Assembly (NCBI RefSeq): GCF_001556045.1 | Contig: NZ_LSIC01000200.1 | Coordinates: 73,003-137,002, forward strand | Length of the DNA: 64,000 bases | From: Bradyrhizobium sp. CCH5-F6 | Lineage (GTDB): Bacteria; Pseudomonadota; Alphaproteobacteria; Rhizobiales; Xanthobacteraceae | Reading direction: 5' to 3' | Part shown: positions 8,648 through 17,297 of the stretch, piece by piece | Layout of the letters: each line of letters opens with the position of its first letter | Numbering within the stretch: position 1 is the first letter of the stretch | Notes under the pieces: model-generated | What the model saw: only the letters and a program-made list of their open reading frames with translations | Told to the model about the DNA's origin: nothing | Database searches by the model: none | Position numbers and translations under genes: made by a program

Positions 8648-9835
8648 TCAGTGGCGGCCCCACGGTCCCATCGGATTACCTGCCGGGGCTCCTGAGGGGC
8701 TTCGTGCCGGTATGGGCGGCGGACCAGCCGGGTTGCCTGCGTCGTTCCACGGCCCATGCGGCACCGGCGGCTGGGCATCCTGCGGGTCGTTCTGCGCCTC
8801 GGGCTCTTCCATCCCTTCGGTGAGGTCCGGCAGCGGGCCGGGATCATGGCCGCCGGCGAACTTGACCAGTGCGTCCACCCGGGACTGCACCGACGGGTGT
8901 GTGGCGAACAGATCGGCGAAGCCCTCGCGCGGATTGTCGACGCAGAGCTCCATGACGGCCGAGGTCGCGCCGGGCAGTTCGCCGCGGCCCTCGATCTTGC
9001 GCAACGCCGAGATCATGGCATCGGGGTCCTTCGTCAGCTCGACCGAGCCCGCATCGGCGAGATATTCGCGCGACCGCGACAGCGCGAGCTTGACCACCTG
9101 CGACAGCAGCCAGGCCAGCACGATGAGCACGACCGCGATGATGATGACGATCACCGCCCCTCCGCCGGAGCTCTTGCTGTCGCTCGACGACGAGGACGAG
9201 CGCGACGACGAGGAGCCCCCGGAGCTCCAGTTGAAGTTCGTGAACAGGCGGAAGAACAACTCGCCGAAGAAGCCGACCACGCCGGCGATGATGACGGCGA
9301 CCACCATGAGCTGCACGTCGCCGTTCTTGATGTGGGTCAGCTCATGGCCCAGCACCGCCTCGATTTCCTTGTCGTTCAGCGCGTCGAGCAGGCCGGTGGT
9401 GACGGTGATGGAGTATTGCCGCGGATTGAGGCCGGTCGCGAATGCGTTCAGCGCCGGGCTCTCCATGATCTTCAGCTTCGGCATGGTGATGCCGCGCGAG
9501 ATGCAGAGGTTTTCGAGCAGGTTGTAGAGCTGCGGCTGCTCCTGACGGGTGACGTCGTGGCCGCCGGTCACGGCATCGATCATCGACTGGTGGAAGAAAT
9601 AGGCGATCGCGATCCAGGCGATCGCCGCAACGGTCGCGAAAGGTGCGGCCTTGAGCAGGTCCGCGAAAGCGCGGCTCAGATAGTAGGCGACCGTCCCGTT
9701 GCCGTTGATCACGACCTCGGCGACCAACGCGCCGGCATAGACCAGCACGTAGACCAGCATGAACAGGCCGGCGAGCAGCAGCATCGAACGAAACTTGTTC
9801 GAGGCGATGTGCGTGTAGAGACCATACGCGGCCAT
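8648..9835 (-). CDS. M48 family zinc metalloprotease (HtpX-like)
   Basis: A 395-residue membrane protease. Two transmembrane segments (about residues 18-45 and 65-90) precede the zinc motif HELTH (His164, Glu165, His168); a third ligand is expected in SREYLADAGS. A Ser-rich low-complexity loop and another hydrophobic helix follow the motif, and the C-terminus is rich in Pro and Gly. HtpX-type enzymes degrade misfolded membrane proteins. It lies 32 nt after lemA, a pairing seen in many bacteria. Confidence 0.9.
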   Translation of the reverse strand: MAAYGLYTHIASNKFRSMLLLAGLFMLVYVLVYAGALVAEVVINGNGTVAYYLSRAFADLLKAAPFATVAAIAWIAIAYFFHQSMIDAVTGGHDVTRQEQPQLYNLLENLCISRGITMPKLKIMESPALNAFATGLNPRQYSITVTTGLLDALNDKEIEAVLGHELTHIKNGDVQLMVVAVIIAGVVGFFGELFFRLFTNFNWSSGGSSSSRSSSSSSDSKSSGGGAVIVIIIAVVLIVLAWLLSQVVKLALSRSREYLADAGSVELTKDPDAMISALRKIEGRGELPGATSAVMELCVDNPREGFADLFATHPSVQSRVDALVKFAGGHDPGPLPDLTEGMEEPEAQNDPQDAQPPVPHGPWNDAGNPAGPPPIPARSPSGAPAGNPMGPWGRH

Positions 9836-9867
9836 GACGCGATGCCCTGCCGGCCTATCGGCTCAGT

Positions 9868-10428
9868 TCAGAACTTCACCTGGGGTACGGTCTCAACCTC
9901 GGTGCGGCTCGCGCCGAGATCGAAGAAGTCCTTCTTCGTGAAGCCGAACATGCCGGCGAACAGCGCAGCCGGCAGCTGCTGGATGCCGGTGTTGTATTCC
10001 TGGACCGCGTTGTTGAAGAAGCGGCGGCTCGCCGCGATCTTGTTCTCGAGGTCGGAGAGCTCGGATGCGAGCTGCTGGAAATTGGCGTTGGCCTTGAGGT
10101 CTGGATAGGCCTCCGACAGCGCGATCAGCCGGCCGAGCGCGCCGGAGAGCTGATTCTCGGCGGCGGACACCTGCGCCGGCCCCTGCGCCGACATCGCCGA
10201 ATTGCGCGCCTTGATGACGTCGTCGAGCGTGCCGCGCTCATGCGAGGCGTAACCCTTCACCGTCTCGACCAGGTTCGGGATCAGGTCGTGACGCTGCTTG
10301 AGCTGCACGTCGATATCGGCAAAGGCCTGGCCGACGCGCTGGCTCAGCGCCACCAGGCGGTTGTAGGCGCTGAAGGCGAACAGCGCGAGGACGACGATGA
10401 CGCCGAGAACGATCCAGCCGGTCGACAT
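9868..10428 (-). CDS. lemA: LemA family protein
   Basis: A 186-residue protein with one N-terminal membrane helix (VLGVIVVLALFAFSAY) and a helical body containing the family segment DVQLKQRHDLIPNLVETVKG. Function is poorly defined; LemA is often encoded next to M48 or HtpX proteases, as here, and is thought to act at the membrane. AGGAG precedes the ATG by 6 nt. It is the first gene of the lemA-protease unit. Confidence 0.9.
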   Translation of the reverse strand: MSTGWIVLGVIVVLALFAFSAYNRLVALSQRVGQAFADIDVQLKQRHDLIPNLVETVKGYASHERGTLDDVIKARNSAMSAQGPAQVSAAENQLSGALGRLIALSEAYPDLKANANFQQLASELSDLENKIAASRRFFNNAVQEYNTGIQQLPAALFAGMFGFTKKDFFDLGASRTEVETVPQVKF

Positions 10429-10564
10429 GGAGAACTCCTGATGGGGGAATTAGGCAGCGCAGCCTAGACCAAAATGGCCCGGGATGAGAGCCCGATGCAG
10501 AGGGGAGGCAAGACTTGGTCGGATGGGGAGGCATCCGAGTTCAAGGCGAAAGCCCTGAACGAGG

Positions 10565-11542
10565 TTAACTTTCCGCAACGACGGCGTCGCCCCAGCGCCA
10601 GCGGCGGGCACTTGCATAGGCGGCCTTATCGCGGCGAGGCACTTTCGCGAACTCGACACCGTCCTCAGCACAGAGCTTCGCCGTGACCTCGACCTTGCCG
10701 ACATCCGGCGGCGCCAGCACGCGCGCGGCGCGCGTGGCAGGCGCTGTGCGGGTCAGGGCGACGTAGATGAAGCGCTCGTCCTCGAACGGCACCTCGGCAC
10801 CCTTGATCTGGCGGTGCGCCTGGGAGCGCGGCAGGCGCTGGCTGAAATGGCACCAGTCGGGCGGGGTGAGCGGGCAGGGCTTTTCGTGCGGGCAGGGGGC
10901 GGCGACATGGGCACCCAGCGCGATCAGCTGCTGGCGTAGCGCGAGGATGCGGGCATAGCCGGCGGGCGTGCCGGGCTCGATCACGACCAGCACGTGGCGC
11001 GCTTTTGCCCACATGGCTTCCGCGAGCTTGCGTTGATCGGCCTCGCCGAGCTCGCCGATGACGTAGCTGGCGAGAACGAGATCGGCTGGCGAGATCTCGG
11101 CGAGATTGCCCCCGGCGTCGCCGGATAGACAGCGGCACTCCGCGAGGCGCGAGCTGTCGCGCGCCAGTTCGAGCGCGAGCCGGCTCAGCGTGGCGTTGGC
11201 ATCGAGCAGGGTGAAGTCCTGCAGCGACGGAAACGCTTCCGCCGCGGCCCAGCTCGCGGTGCCGGGCCCCGCGCCGACGTCGAGCAACGTTTCCGGAGCG
11301 AAGTCCGGCGCAATCCCGGTTAGTGCATTCAGGCTGGCGGCCACCGCCGCGTAGGTCGCCGGCATGCGCGCGAGCGCATAGGCGAGGGCATCGGCTTCCG
11401 ACTTGATCGTGCCGGAGCCGCCGCCGGCGCGATAAGTGGTCGAGATTCTCTGTGACCGTTGCGCCGCATCAGTGCGCGAAAAGCCCTGGAGCTTGCTGTC
11501 GAGGGCGGCCTTCAGTTCGGCGGGGAGGGTGGGTGCGATCAT
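10565..11542 (-). CDS. Rsm22-type methyltransferase-like protein with a four-Cys site
   Basis: A 325-residue protein with a class I methyltransferase core (LLDVGAGPGTASW, residues 86-98) and the Rsm22 family C-terminal region. Four cysteines are spaced C217-x5-C223-x7-C231-x59-C291. In mitochondrial Rsm22/METTL17 the equivalent cysteines bind an Fe4S4 cluster and the protein assists small ribosomal subunit assembly. The spacing supports a cluster here; this is inferred. DWCHFSQRL is the most recognisable family motif. It is convergent with no gene and upstream of lemA on the same strand, 136 nt apart. Confidence 0.88.
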   Translation of the reverse strand: MIAPTLPAELKAALDSKLQGFSRTDAAQRSQRISTTYRAGGGSGTIKSEADALAYALARMPATYAAVAASLNALTGIAPDFAPETLLDVGAGPGTASWAAAEAFPSLQDFTLLDANATLSRLALELARDSSRLAECRCLSGDAGGNLAEISPADLVLASYVIGELGEADQRKLAEAMWAKARHVLVVIEPGTPAGYARILALRQQLIALGAHVAAPCPHEKPCPLTPPDWCHFSQRLPRSQAHRQIKGAEVPFEDERFIYVALTRTAPATRAARVLAPPDVGKVEVTAKLCAEDGVEFAKVPRRDKAAYASARRWRWGDAVVAES

Positions 11543-11556
11543 TTTGGCCCACCATC

Positions 11557-11657
11557 GTCATTCCGGGGCGATGCGAAGCATCGAGCCCGGAATCCATCGC
11601 GCGGCAACGTCGGTCGATGAATGGATTCCGGGTTCTCGCTGCGCGAGCCCCGGAATG
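11557..11657. repeat. Family A palindromic repeat, copy 2
   Basis: GTCATTCCGG and CCGGAATGAC ends, with inner AGCCCGGAATCCAT and ATGGATTCCGGGTT arms. It sits between the smc stop codon and the Rsm22 start codon. Confidence 0.85.
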
Positions 11658-11666
11658 ACGGCCATG

Positions 11667-14600
11667 TCACGCCACGTTCTGGTCGAGAATGTCCACGGCC
11701 TCGGCGAGGCTCACCGAGACGAGCTGAGACACGCCGCGCTCGGCCATGGTGACGCCGAACAGCCGGTTCATCCGCGCCATCGTGATCGGGTTGTGCGTGA
11801 TGATGATGAAGCGCGTGTCGGTCGAGCCGGTCATCTCGTGCAGCAGGTTGCAGTACCGTTCGACGTTGTGGTCGTCGAGCGGCGCGTCGACTTCGTCCAG
11901 CACGCAGATCGGCGAGGGGTTGGTGAGGAACACCGCGAAGATCAGCGCCATCGCGGTCAGCGCCTGCTCGCCGCCCGAGAGCAGCGACAGCGTCTGCGGC
12001 TTCTTGCCCGGCGGCTTGGCGATGATTTCGAGGCCGGCTTCGAGCGGGTCGTCGCTCTCGATCAGGTGCAGCGCGGCCTCGCCGCCGCCGAACAGCTCGA
12101 CGAACAGGCGCTTGAAGTGGTTGTTGACGACCTCGAACGAGGTCAGGAGCCGCTCGCGCGCCTCTTTGTTGAGGCTCTGGATGCCCTGGCGCAGCCGCTT
12201 GATGGCTTCGACGAGGTCGTCGCGCTCGGTGACGAGGCCGGTATGCTGGGTCTCGACCTCGCGCAGCTCTTCCTCGGCGCGCAGGTTGACTGCGCCGAGG
12301 CGCTCGCGGTCGCGGCGCATCTTCTCGAGGTCTTCCTCGATGTCGTGCAGCGGCGGCAGCTCGGCGCCGGGTTCGATCTCGGCGAGGCCGGCAACGGCCT
12401 GCGGCTCGACCTCGAGCATGTCGCGGATCTCGCGCTCGACGTCCTCGAGCCGGCGCCGCGCACCCTCCATGCGCTCCTCGGCGCGGGCGGTGGCCTCGCG
12501 GGCGCTCGACAGTGCTTCGAGCGTCAGCTTCGCGACACGGTCGGTCTCCGCCATCGCGGTCTCCGCGGTGGCGAGCGCGTCGGCGGCCATGCGGCGGTCG
12601 TTCTCGGCGTATTCGATCTCGGTGATCAGCGCGCTGCGCTTCTCGGCGAACACGGAGGGCGCGTTCTCGAGCTCGCTGCGCTCGATCGTGAGTTCTGCGA
12701 TGCGGGCCTGGATGGTGTCGATATGGGAGGCCGCGCTCTCCTTGCGGTTCTGCCACTCGGTGCGCTCGGCAAGGATCGCCTGCACGCGACGGTCGGCGAG
12801 CTCGGCCTCGCGTGCCAGCGCCTGCGCTTCGGCGCGGACCTGGGCGGCCATCCGGCGATGGCCTTCGATGTCGCTGCGGACGGCAGCGAGCCGGGTCTCG
12901 GTGTCCTCGCTCGACGGCAGCTCGCTGATGCCGGCTTCGGCGTATTCGTAGGCGGCCTCGGCTTCGGCGCGGTCGGCCGCGAGACGGCTGTGCGCTTCCG
13001 ACAGCGTCGCCTTGCGTGCGGCGTGGCGGCTGATCTCGCGCTCGGCGGTGGCATGGCGCTCGCGCGCGACGTTGAGCTCGCGCTGCGCGGCGCGCCAGGC
13101 TTCGCGGCTGGCCCCTTCGGTGCTGGCCGCCATCTGTAGCTCGGACTCGGCATTCTCCAGCGCCTGACGCTTGATCTGGGCGTCGATGCGGGCCTGTTCC
13201 AGCTCGTTCTCGATGTCGACGAGGCGGGCGCGCTCGGCAAGCCGCCGGGCGGCTCCGGTCGGCGCGTGAGCGGCGGCGACGAAGCCGTCCCAGCGCCAGA
13301 CGTCGCCCTCGGGCGAGACCAGCCGCTGGCCGGTCTTGAGCTGCGAGACCAGCTCGGCGCCGCGCTCGCGCGGCACCACGCCGATCTGCGCCAGGCGGCG
13401 CGCGAGTTCAGCCGGAGCCTGGACGTGGTTGGCGAGCGGCACGACGCCCTCGGGCAGCGCGGGATCGCCTTCGGTGTGTCCGACATTGGTCCAGCGCATC
13501 GGCGCGGATGGATCGATCGGTGCATCGAGATCGTCGCCCAGGGCGGCGCCGATCGCTTTTTCGAAACCCTTGTCGACGGTGATGCCGTCGATGATCGGCG
13601 GCCACAAATTCTTGGTCTCGCCGTTGACGATCTTGGAGATCGTGCGCGCCTCGGTCTCGAGCCGCTGCACGCGCTTGTCGGCTTCGACCAGCGGCGCGCG
13701 CGAGGATTCCAGCGTCTGGCGGGCGGCGACATGAGCGGCTTCGCTCGCCTGCGCGGCGGCTTCCGATGCGGCCAGCGTCTCCTCGGCGGTCTCGACCAGA
13801 GCGGTCAGCTCGTCGAGGTCGCCGAAGCCGCCGGTCTCCTGCGCGAGCTTCTGCTCTTCCGCGGCGACGTTCGCGATCTCCTGGTCCAGCCGGGCGAGCT
13901 TGTCGCGGTGGGTGCGGACGTTGGCCTCGAGCTGGTTGCGCTTGGCGGTGAGGTCGGCGAGCGCCGTGGTCAGCTCGGCGAAGCGCTGCTCGGTTTCGGT
14001 CAGCACCGCCTCGGCCTCGGCGACGCGCTCGTCCACACCGGAACGTTTCTCGACGCGCGACTTGATCTCTTCCTTGAGCTCGGCGTCTTCGGTGTCGAGC
14101 CGCTGCAGCGCGACGTCGGCGTCCATGGTCTGCTGCTGGGCGCGGGAGATGTCGCCCTCGAACTGGGCGAGGCGGCGCTCGAGCTCGGCGACGCGCTCCT
14201 TGGCACGCTCCTCCTCGCGGTCGAGCAATTCGCGGGCATTGGTCAGGCGCTGGAGACCGGCCGCGGCGCGCGCTTCGGCATCGCGCAGCGCCGGCATCTC
14301 GGCGGCGCGGATGGCCTGGATGCGGGCGGCTTCGGCCTGGTGCTGGGTGCGCTCGGCCATCTCGCGGACGGCGAGATCATGGGTCTGGCCGGACTCGTTG
14401 ACGTCGGCATGGGCGCTGATCCAGCGCAGGTGGTAGAGCGTGGCCTCGGCCTTGCGGACCTTGGCGGCGACCTCGCGGTAGCGCACGGCCTGGCGGGCCT
14501 GCTTCTTCAGGCCTTCCATCTGGCCCGCGAGCTGGCCGATCACGTCCTCGACGCGGGTGAGGTTGGTTTCGGCTGCCTTCAGCCGCAGCTCGGCCTCGTG

Positions 14601-15131
14601 GCGGCGGGCGTGCAGGCCGGCGACACCGGCCGCGTCTTCCAGCACGCGGCGGCGCTGCTCGGGCTTGGCCTGGATGATCTCGCCGATCTTGCCCTGGTGG
14701 ACGAGGGCGGGCGAGCGCGCGCCGGTGGCGGCGTCCGCGAACAGGATCTGCACGTCGCGGGCGCGGACGTCGCGGCCGTTGATGCGATAGACCGAGCCGG
14801 CCTCGCGCTCGATGCGGCGGGAGATTTCCAGAATCTGGCTGTCGTTCATCGCCGCCGGCGCGGTGCGATCGGCATTGTCGATCGTCATCGTCACTTCGGC
14901 GTGGTTGCGCGCGGGACGGTTGCCGGAGCCGGCGAAGATCACCGCGTCCATGTCGGCGGCGCGCAGCGATTTGTACGAGGTCTCGCCCATCGCCCAGCGC
15001 AGCGCCTCGACGAGATTCGACTTGCCGCAACCGTTGGGGCCGACCACGCCGGTCAGGCCGGGCTCGATGACGAAGTCCGTGGGCTCAACGAAGGACTTGA
15101 AGCCGTGAAGGCGCAGGCGGGTGATTTTCAT
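11667..15131 (-). CDS. smc: Chromosome segregation protein SMC
   Basis: A 1154-residue SMC ATPase of usual length. The N-terminal Walker A is GPNGCGKSNLVEAL. Long coiled coils of Glu, Ala and Arg flank a hinge at about residues 500-650. The C-terminal head has the signature LLSGGEQAL and Walker B ICVLDEVDAPLDD. SMC works with ScpA/ScpB to compact and separate chromosomes; neither partner is in the window. The ATG at 15131 is chosen because MKITRLRLHGFKSF is the standard start; an in-frame GTG lies two codons upstream. Confidence 0.97.
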   Translation of the reverse strand: MKITRLRLHGFKSFVEPTDFVIEPGLTGVVGPNGCGKSNLVEALRWAMGETSYKSLRAADMDAVIFAGSGNRPARNHAEVTMTIDNADRTAPAAMNDSQILEISRRIEREAGSVYRINGRDVRARDVQILFADAATGARSPALVHQGKIGEIIQAKPEQRRRVLEDAAGVAGLHARRHEAELRLKAAETNLTRVEDVIGQLAGQMEGLKKQARQAVRYREVAAKVRKAEATLYHLRWISAHADVNESGQTHDLAVREMAERTQHQAEAARIQAIRAAEMPALRDAEARAAAGLQRLTNARELLDREEERAKERVAELERRLAQFEGDISRAQQQTMDADVALQRLDTEDAELKEEIKSRVEKRSGVDERVAEAEAVLTETEQRFAELTTALADLTAKRNQLEANVRTHRDKLARLDQEIANVAAEEQKLAQETGGFGDLDELTALVETAEETLAASEAAAQASEAAHVAARQTLESSRAPLVEADKRVQRLETEARTISKIVNGETKNLWPPIIDGITVDKGFEKAIGAALGDDLDAPIDPSAPMRWTNVGHTEGDPALPEGVVPLANHVQAPAELARRLAQIGVVPRERGAELVSQLKTGQRLVSPEGDVWRWDGFVAAAHAPTGAARRLAERARLVDIENELEQARIDAQIKRQALENAESELQMAASTEGASREAWRAAQRELNVARERHATAEREISRHAARKATLSEAHSRLAADRAEAEAAYEYAEAGISELPSSEDTETRLAAVRSDIEGHRRMAAQVRAEAQALAREAELADRRVQAILAERTEWQNRKESAASHIDTIQARIAELTIERSELENAPSVFAEKRSALITEIEYAENDRRMAADALATAETAMAETDRVAKLTLEALSSAREATARAEERMEGARRRLEDVEREIRDMLEVEPQAVAGLAEIEPGAELPPLHDIEEDLEKMRRDRERLGAVNLRAEEELREVETQHTGLVTERDDLVEAIKRLRQGIQSLNKEARERLLTSFEVVNNHFKRLFVELFGGGEAALHLIESDDPLEAGLEIIAKPPGKKPQTLSLLSGGEQALTAMALIFAVFLTNPSPICVLDEVDAPLDDHNVERYCNLLHEMTGSTDTRFIIITHNPITMARMNRLFGVTMAERGVSQLVSVSLAEAVDILDQNVA

Positions 15132-15348
15132 AAGCACGCATCTCTGTTGGCAGGCGCGAATCCCGCTGCCGGGACAATACCATGGAAGGCAATGTCGCTG
15201 TCTGGGTGAGTCGCGCGAGGCGGCTCATGCGGCTGGACAATGGCCGTGGTGCGCCGCGAGGGCAACCGGCGAAAGCCGCTTTTCCCAAGGGATTTACGCC
15301 GGGAAAGATACGGCTTTGGATGCGCGAATCAGGACTGCGGCGTGCGAA

Positions 15349-16005
15349 TCAGCTCTTCAGAAGCGGATTGATCTTCTTGGCGAATTCCTCGAACGAGGTG
15401 TCGCCCTTGATCTTCTCGCCGTTGATGAAGAAGGTCGGCGTCGAATCGACCTTCAACACGTCGCTGGCGTATTTCTGATCGGCGGCGATCTTGTCGAGCA
15501 GCGCCTGGTCCTTCAGGCAGGCCTCGACCTGCTGCTGCGTAAGGCCGGCCTGCTTGCCGATCCGAGTCAGGGTCTCGGTGGTGTTCTTCATCACCCAGTC
15601 GTTCTGCTGGCGAAACAGCATGTCGGTGACCGCGAAGTATTTCGGCGCATCGTCCTTGGCGATGCAGCGCGACAGCATCGAGCCGGCAGCGGCTTTGATG
15701 TCGAGCGGGAACTCGCGGAAGATGTACCGCACCTTGCCGGTGTCGATGTATTCCTTCTTGATCCTGGGGAACACCTGCTCGTTGAAGGCCGCGCAATGCG
15801 GGCAGGTCATCGAGGCGTATTCGGTGATCGTGACGGCGGCATCGTTGGGACCGAGCGCCATGTCGGGCAGCGACACCGGCTTGGCCACATCGGCGGCGGA
15901 CTGCGCCATGGCTTCCGAGACGAGGCGCAACGGCGAGAGCCCGGCGAGCGCGGCAAGCCCGGTCAGCGACAGCATCGTGGTGAAGGCGCGGCGCGTGATG
16001 ATCAA
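15349..16005 (-). CDS. DsbA-like thiol oxidoreductase, Tat-exported
   Basis: A 218-residue periplasmic thioredoxin-fold protein. The N-terminus has a twin-arginine motif TRRAF followed by a hydrophobic stretch and AMAQSA, so Tat export is likely. The redox site is CPHC, and the cis-Pro loop appears as STPTFFINGE. It probably forms or rearranges disulfides of exported proteins. A DsbA-like gene between DUF721 and smc is a common order in alphaproteobacteria. Confidence 0.92.
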   Translation of the reverse strand: MIITRRAFTTMLSLTGLAALAGLSPLRLVSEAMAQSAADVAKPVSLPDMALGPNDAAVTITEYASMTCPHCAAFNEQVFPRIKKEYIDTGKVRYIFREFPLDIKAAAGSMLSRCIAKDDAPKYFAVTDMLFRQQNDWVMKNTTETLTRIGKQAGLTQQQVEACLKDQALLDKIAADQKYASDVLKVDSTPTFFINGEKIKGDTSFEEFAKKINPLLKS

Positions 16006-16131
16006 GGTCGGCTCCCGGGATTGGCAAGGTTCGCCCGAGGTTCCGCTCGGACGGCCTGTCGCTAGCTTGAAACGTCGATTGAGGCAATGGCGAGCGGCAC
16101 GGACGGGTCCGGTTTGGCGGCGGAATGAAGC

Positions 16132-16623
16132 TCAATTTCGCTTGATGGCGGCCCCGAGCCGGGCCAGTGCCGTCTTCAATTCTTCATCTTCGATATCCGC
16201 CAAGCCGTCCGCCACCTTGGCCACAGCTGCGGGGTCCGGCGGGCCGGGCCGTTTCCGCGCCCGGGGCCGCGACAGGGGGGCCTGACGGAATGCCAGCTTG
16301 CCGACCGCGTGCCAGCCGAAGAAGCGGTTGACGCGCTCCAGGATGACGTCGGCGGAGTGCTGGATCTCCAGCGCCATCGGCCCCTCGACCCGCAGCACCA
16401 AGGTCGCCGGCTCCTGCGGCTGGCCCTCCACCGGGCGCGGCCATTGCATCTTGAGCGGCTCGGCATGGGCCGCGATCTCCGGCCCCGCGATCTGCGCCCA
16501 CCGCGTCACCAGCTCGCGCGCGGCAAAACCCTGCTTGGCATAGGCCTCGGCAAAGACGTCGTCGAGCAGGATGCCGAGCGGCTTGGCGCTGATGGGACCG
16601 GGCTTGGGAGGGAATTTGGACAT
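16132..16623 (-). CDS. dciA: DUF721 family protein, DciA-like
   Basis: A 163-residue protein whose N-terminal part (WAQIAGPEIAAHAEPLKM) matches DUF721. DciA proteins of this family load the replicative helicase DnaB in bacteria without DnaC; that role is inferred. The C-terminal third is Arg-, Pro- and Ala-rich with a short acidic helix. The ATG at 16623 gives MSKFPPKPG; a GTG two codons earlier is possible. It begins only 11 nt after the higA stop codon, so it is very probably cotranscribed with higBA. Confidence 0.85.
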   Translation of the reverse strand: MSKFPPKPGPISAKPLGILLDDVFAEAYAKQGFAARELVTRWAQIAGPEIAAHAEPLKMQWPRPVEGQPQEPATLVLRVEGPMALEIQHSADVILERVNRFFGWHAVGKLAFRQAPLSRPRARKRPGPPDPAAVAKVADGLADIEDEELKTALARLGAAIKRN

Positions 16624-16634
16624 GGGCACCAGAA

Positions 16635-16958
16635 CTAGGCTGCCGCGCGGGGCCGGATGGCCTTGAGGTCGCGGTCGATCTCGCGCCGTCGCTGCATCAG
16701 GTCGTAGTCCATCTGAAGCCCAAGGAAAAAGCCCTCCGACAGACCAAAATAGCGGGCGAGCCGCAGGTCGGTGTCCGCGGTGATGTCGCGCTTGCCGAGG
16801 ACGATCTCGTTGATCCGCCGCGGCGGCACGCGAACGGCGCGCGCCAGCGCGTTCTGGCTGAGATCCATCGGTTTCAAAAACTCCTCCAGCAGGATCTCGC
16901 CCGGATGGGGATTGCGGAGCAGCCCGTTCCTAGGCGTGGTAGTCGACGATTTCGACAT
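16635..16958 (-). CDS. higA: HigA antitoxin
   Basis: A 107-residue helix-turn-helix antitoxin and autorepressor. The segment HPGEILLEEFLKPMDLSQ and the following HTH (NALARAVRVPPRRINEIV) are diagnostic of the HigA/GraA family. The ATG at 16958 is preceded by GGAGGA and lies inside the end of higB, giving a 29-nt overlap that suggests translational coupling. A longer frame from 16985 lacks such a site. It should bind the palindrome in front of higB. Confidence 0.92.
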   Translation of the reverse strand: MSKSSTTTPRNGLLRNPHPGEILLEEFLKPMDLSQNALARAVRVPPRRINEIVLGKRDITADTDLRLARYFGLSEGFFLGLQMDYDLMQRRREIDRDLKAIRPRAAA

Positions 16959-17214
16959 CTCTCGGTCCTCCGGCGTCCCAAACAAAACAGATGCGCCACT
17001 GATCGTTGATCCGGATCGAATGCTGACCTTGGCGGTCGGCTTTCAGGGCTTCGAGCCGGTTGCCCGGGGGAACCCCGAGATCGGCCAGCACGCGTGCTTG
17101 ATTCAGCAAGCGCAGTTTTCGCAAGGCTGCGTTTTGAATGTCAGGCGGCAGTTTTCGACTTCGCCGCCCGGACCAGATCAACTCTGTCTCGGAGTTGGCG
17201 AAGCTCTGGATCAT
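16930..17214 (-). CDS. higB: HigB toxin (RelE fold)
   Basis: A 94-residue RelE-superfamily toxin of the HigB/GraT type, expected to cut mRNA on the ribosome. Family landmarks are the N-terminal MIQSF, PPGNRLEALKADRQGQHSI and the C-terminal RICFVWDAGGP...EIVDYH. Toxin precedes antitoxin, the usual higBA order. The start is fixed by the family N-terminus, yet no Shine-Dalgarno site precedes it and the promoter's -10 box lies only 5 nt upstream. Confidence 0.93.
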   Translation of the reverse strand: MIQSFANSETELIWSGRRSRKLPPDIQNAALRKLRLLNQARVLADLGVPPGNRLEALKADRQGQHSIRINDQWRICFVWDAGGPRDVEIVDYHA

Positions 17215-17219
17215 GATTG

Positions 17220-17248
17220 TGTATAACGCAAGGCGTTATAGTCTGCAA
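17220..17248 (-). promoter_or_regulatory. higBA promoter and HigA operator
   Basis: Read leftward, TTGCAG (17243-17248) and TATACA (17220-17225) are spaced by 17 bp. A perfect inverted repeat TATAACGC-AAG-GCGTTATA (17222-17240) overlaps the spacer and the -10 box, an ideal place for autorepression. Transcription should begin at about the higB ATG. Confidence 0.8.
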
Positions 17249-17297
17249 CGGTCGGGTCTCGCTGGCCACAGGCGGAATCCTCCTCTAGTAAAGGCGA

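Noticed and set aside
11436..13139. 567-residue frame on the plus strand across the 3' part of smc
   Set aside because: It is antisense to a complete smc gene. Long shadow frames are expected in GC-rich DNA, and the protein has no recognisable motif.
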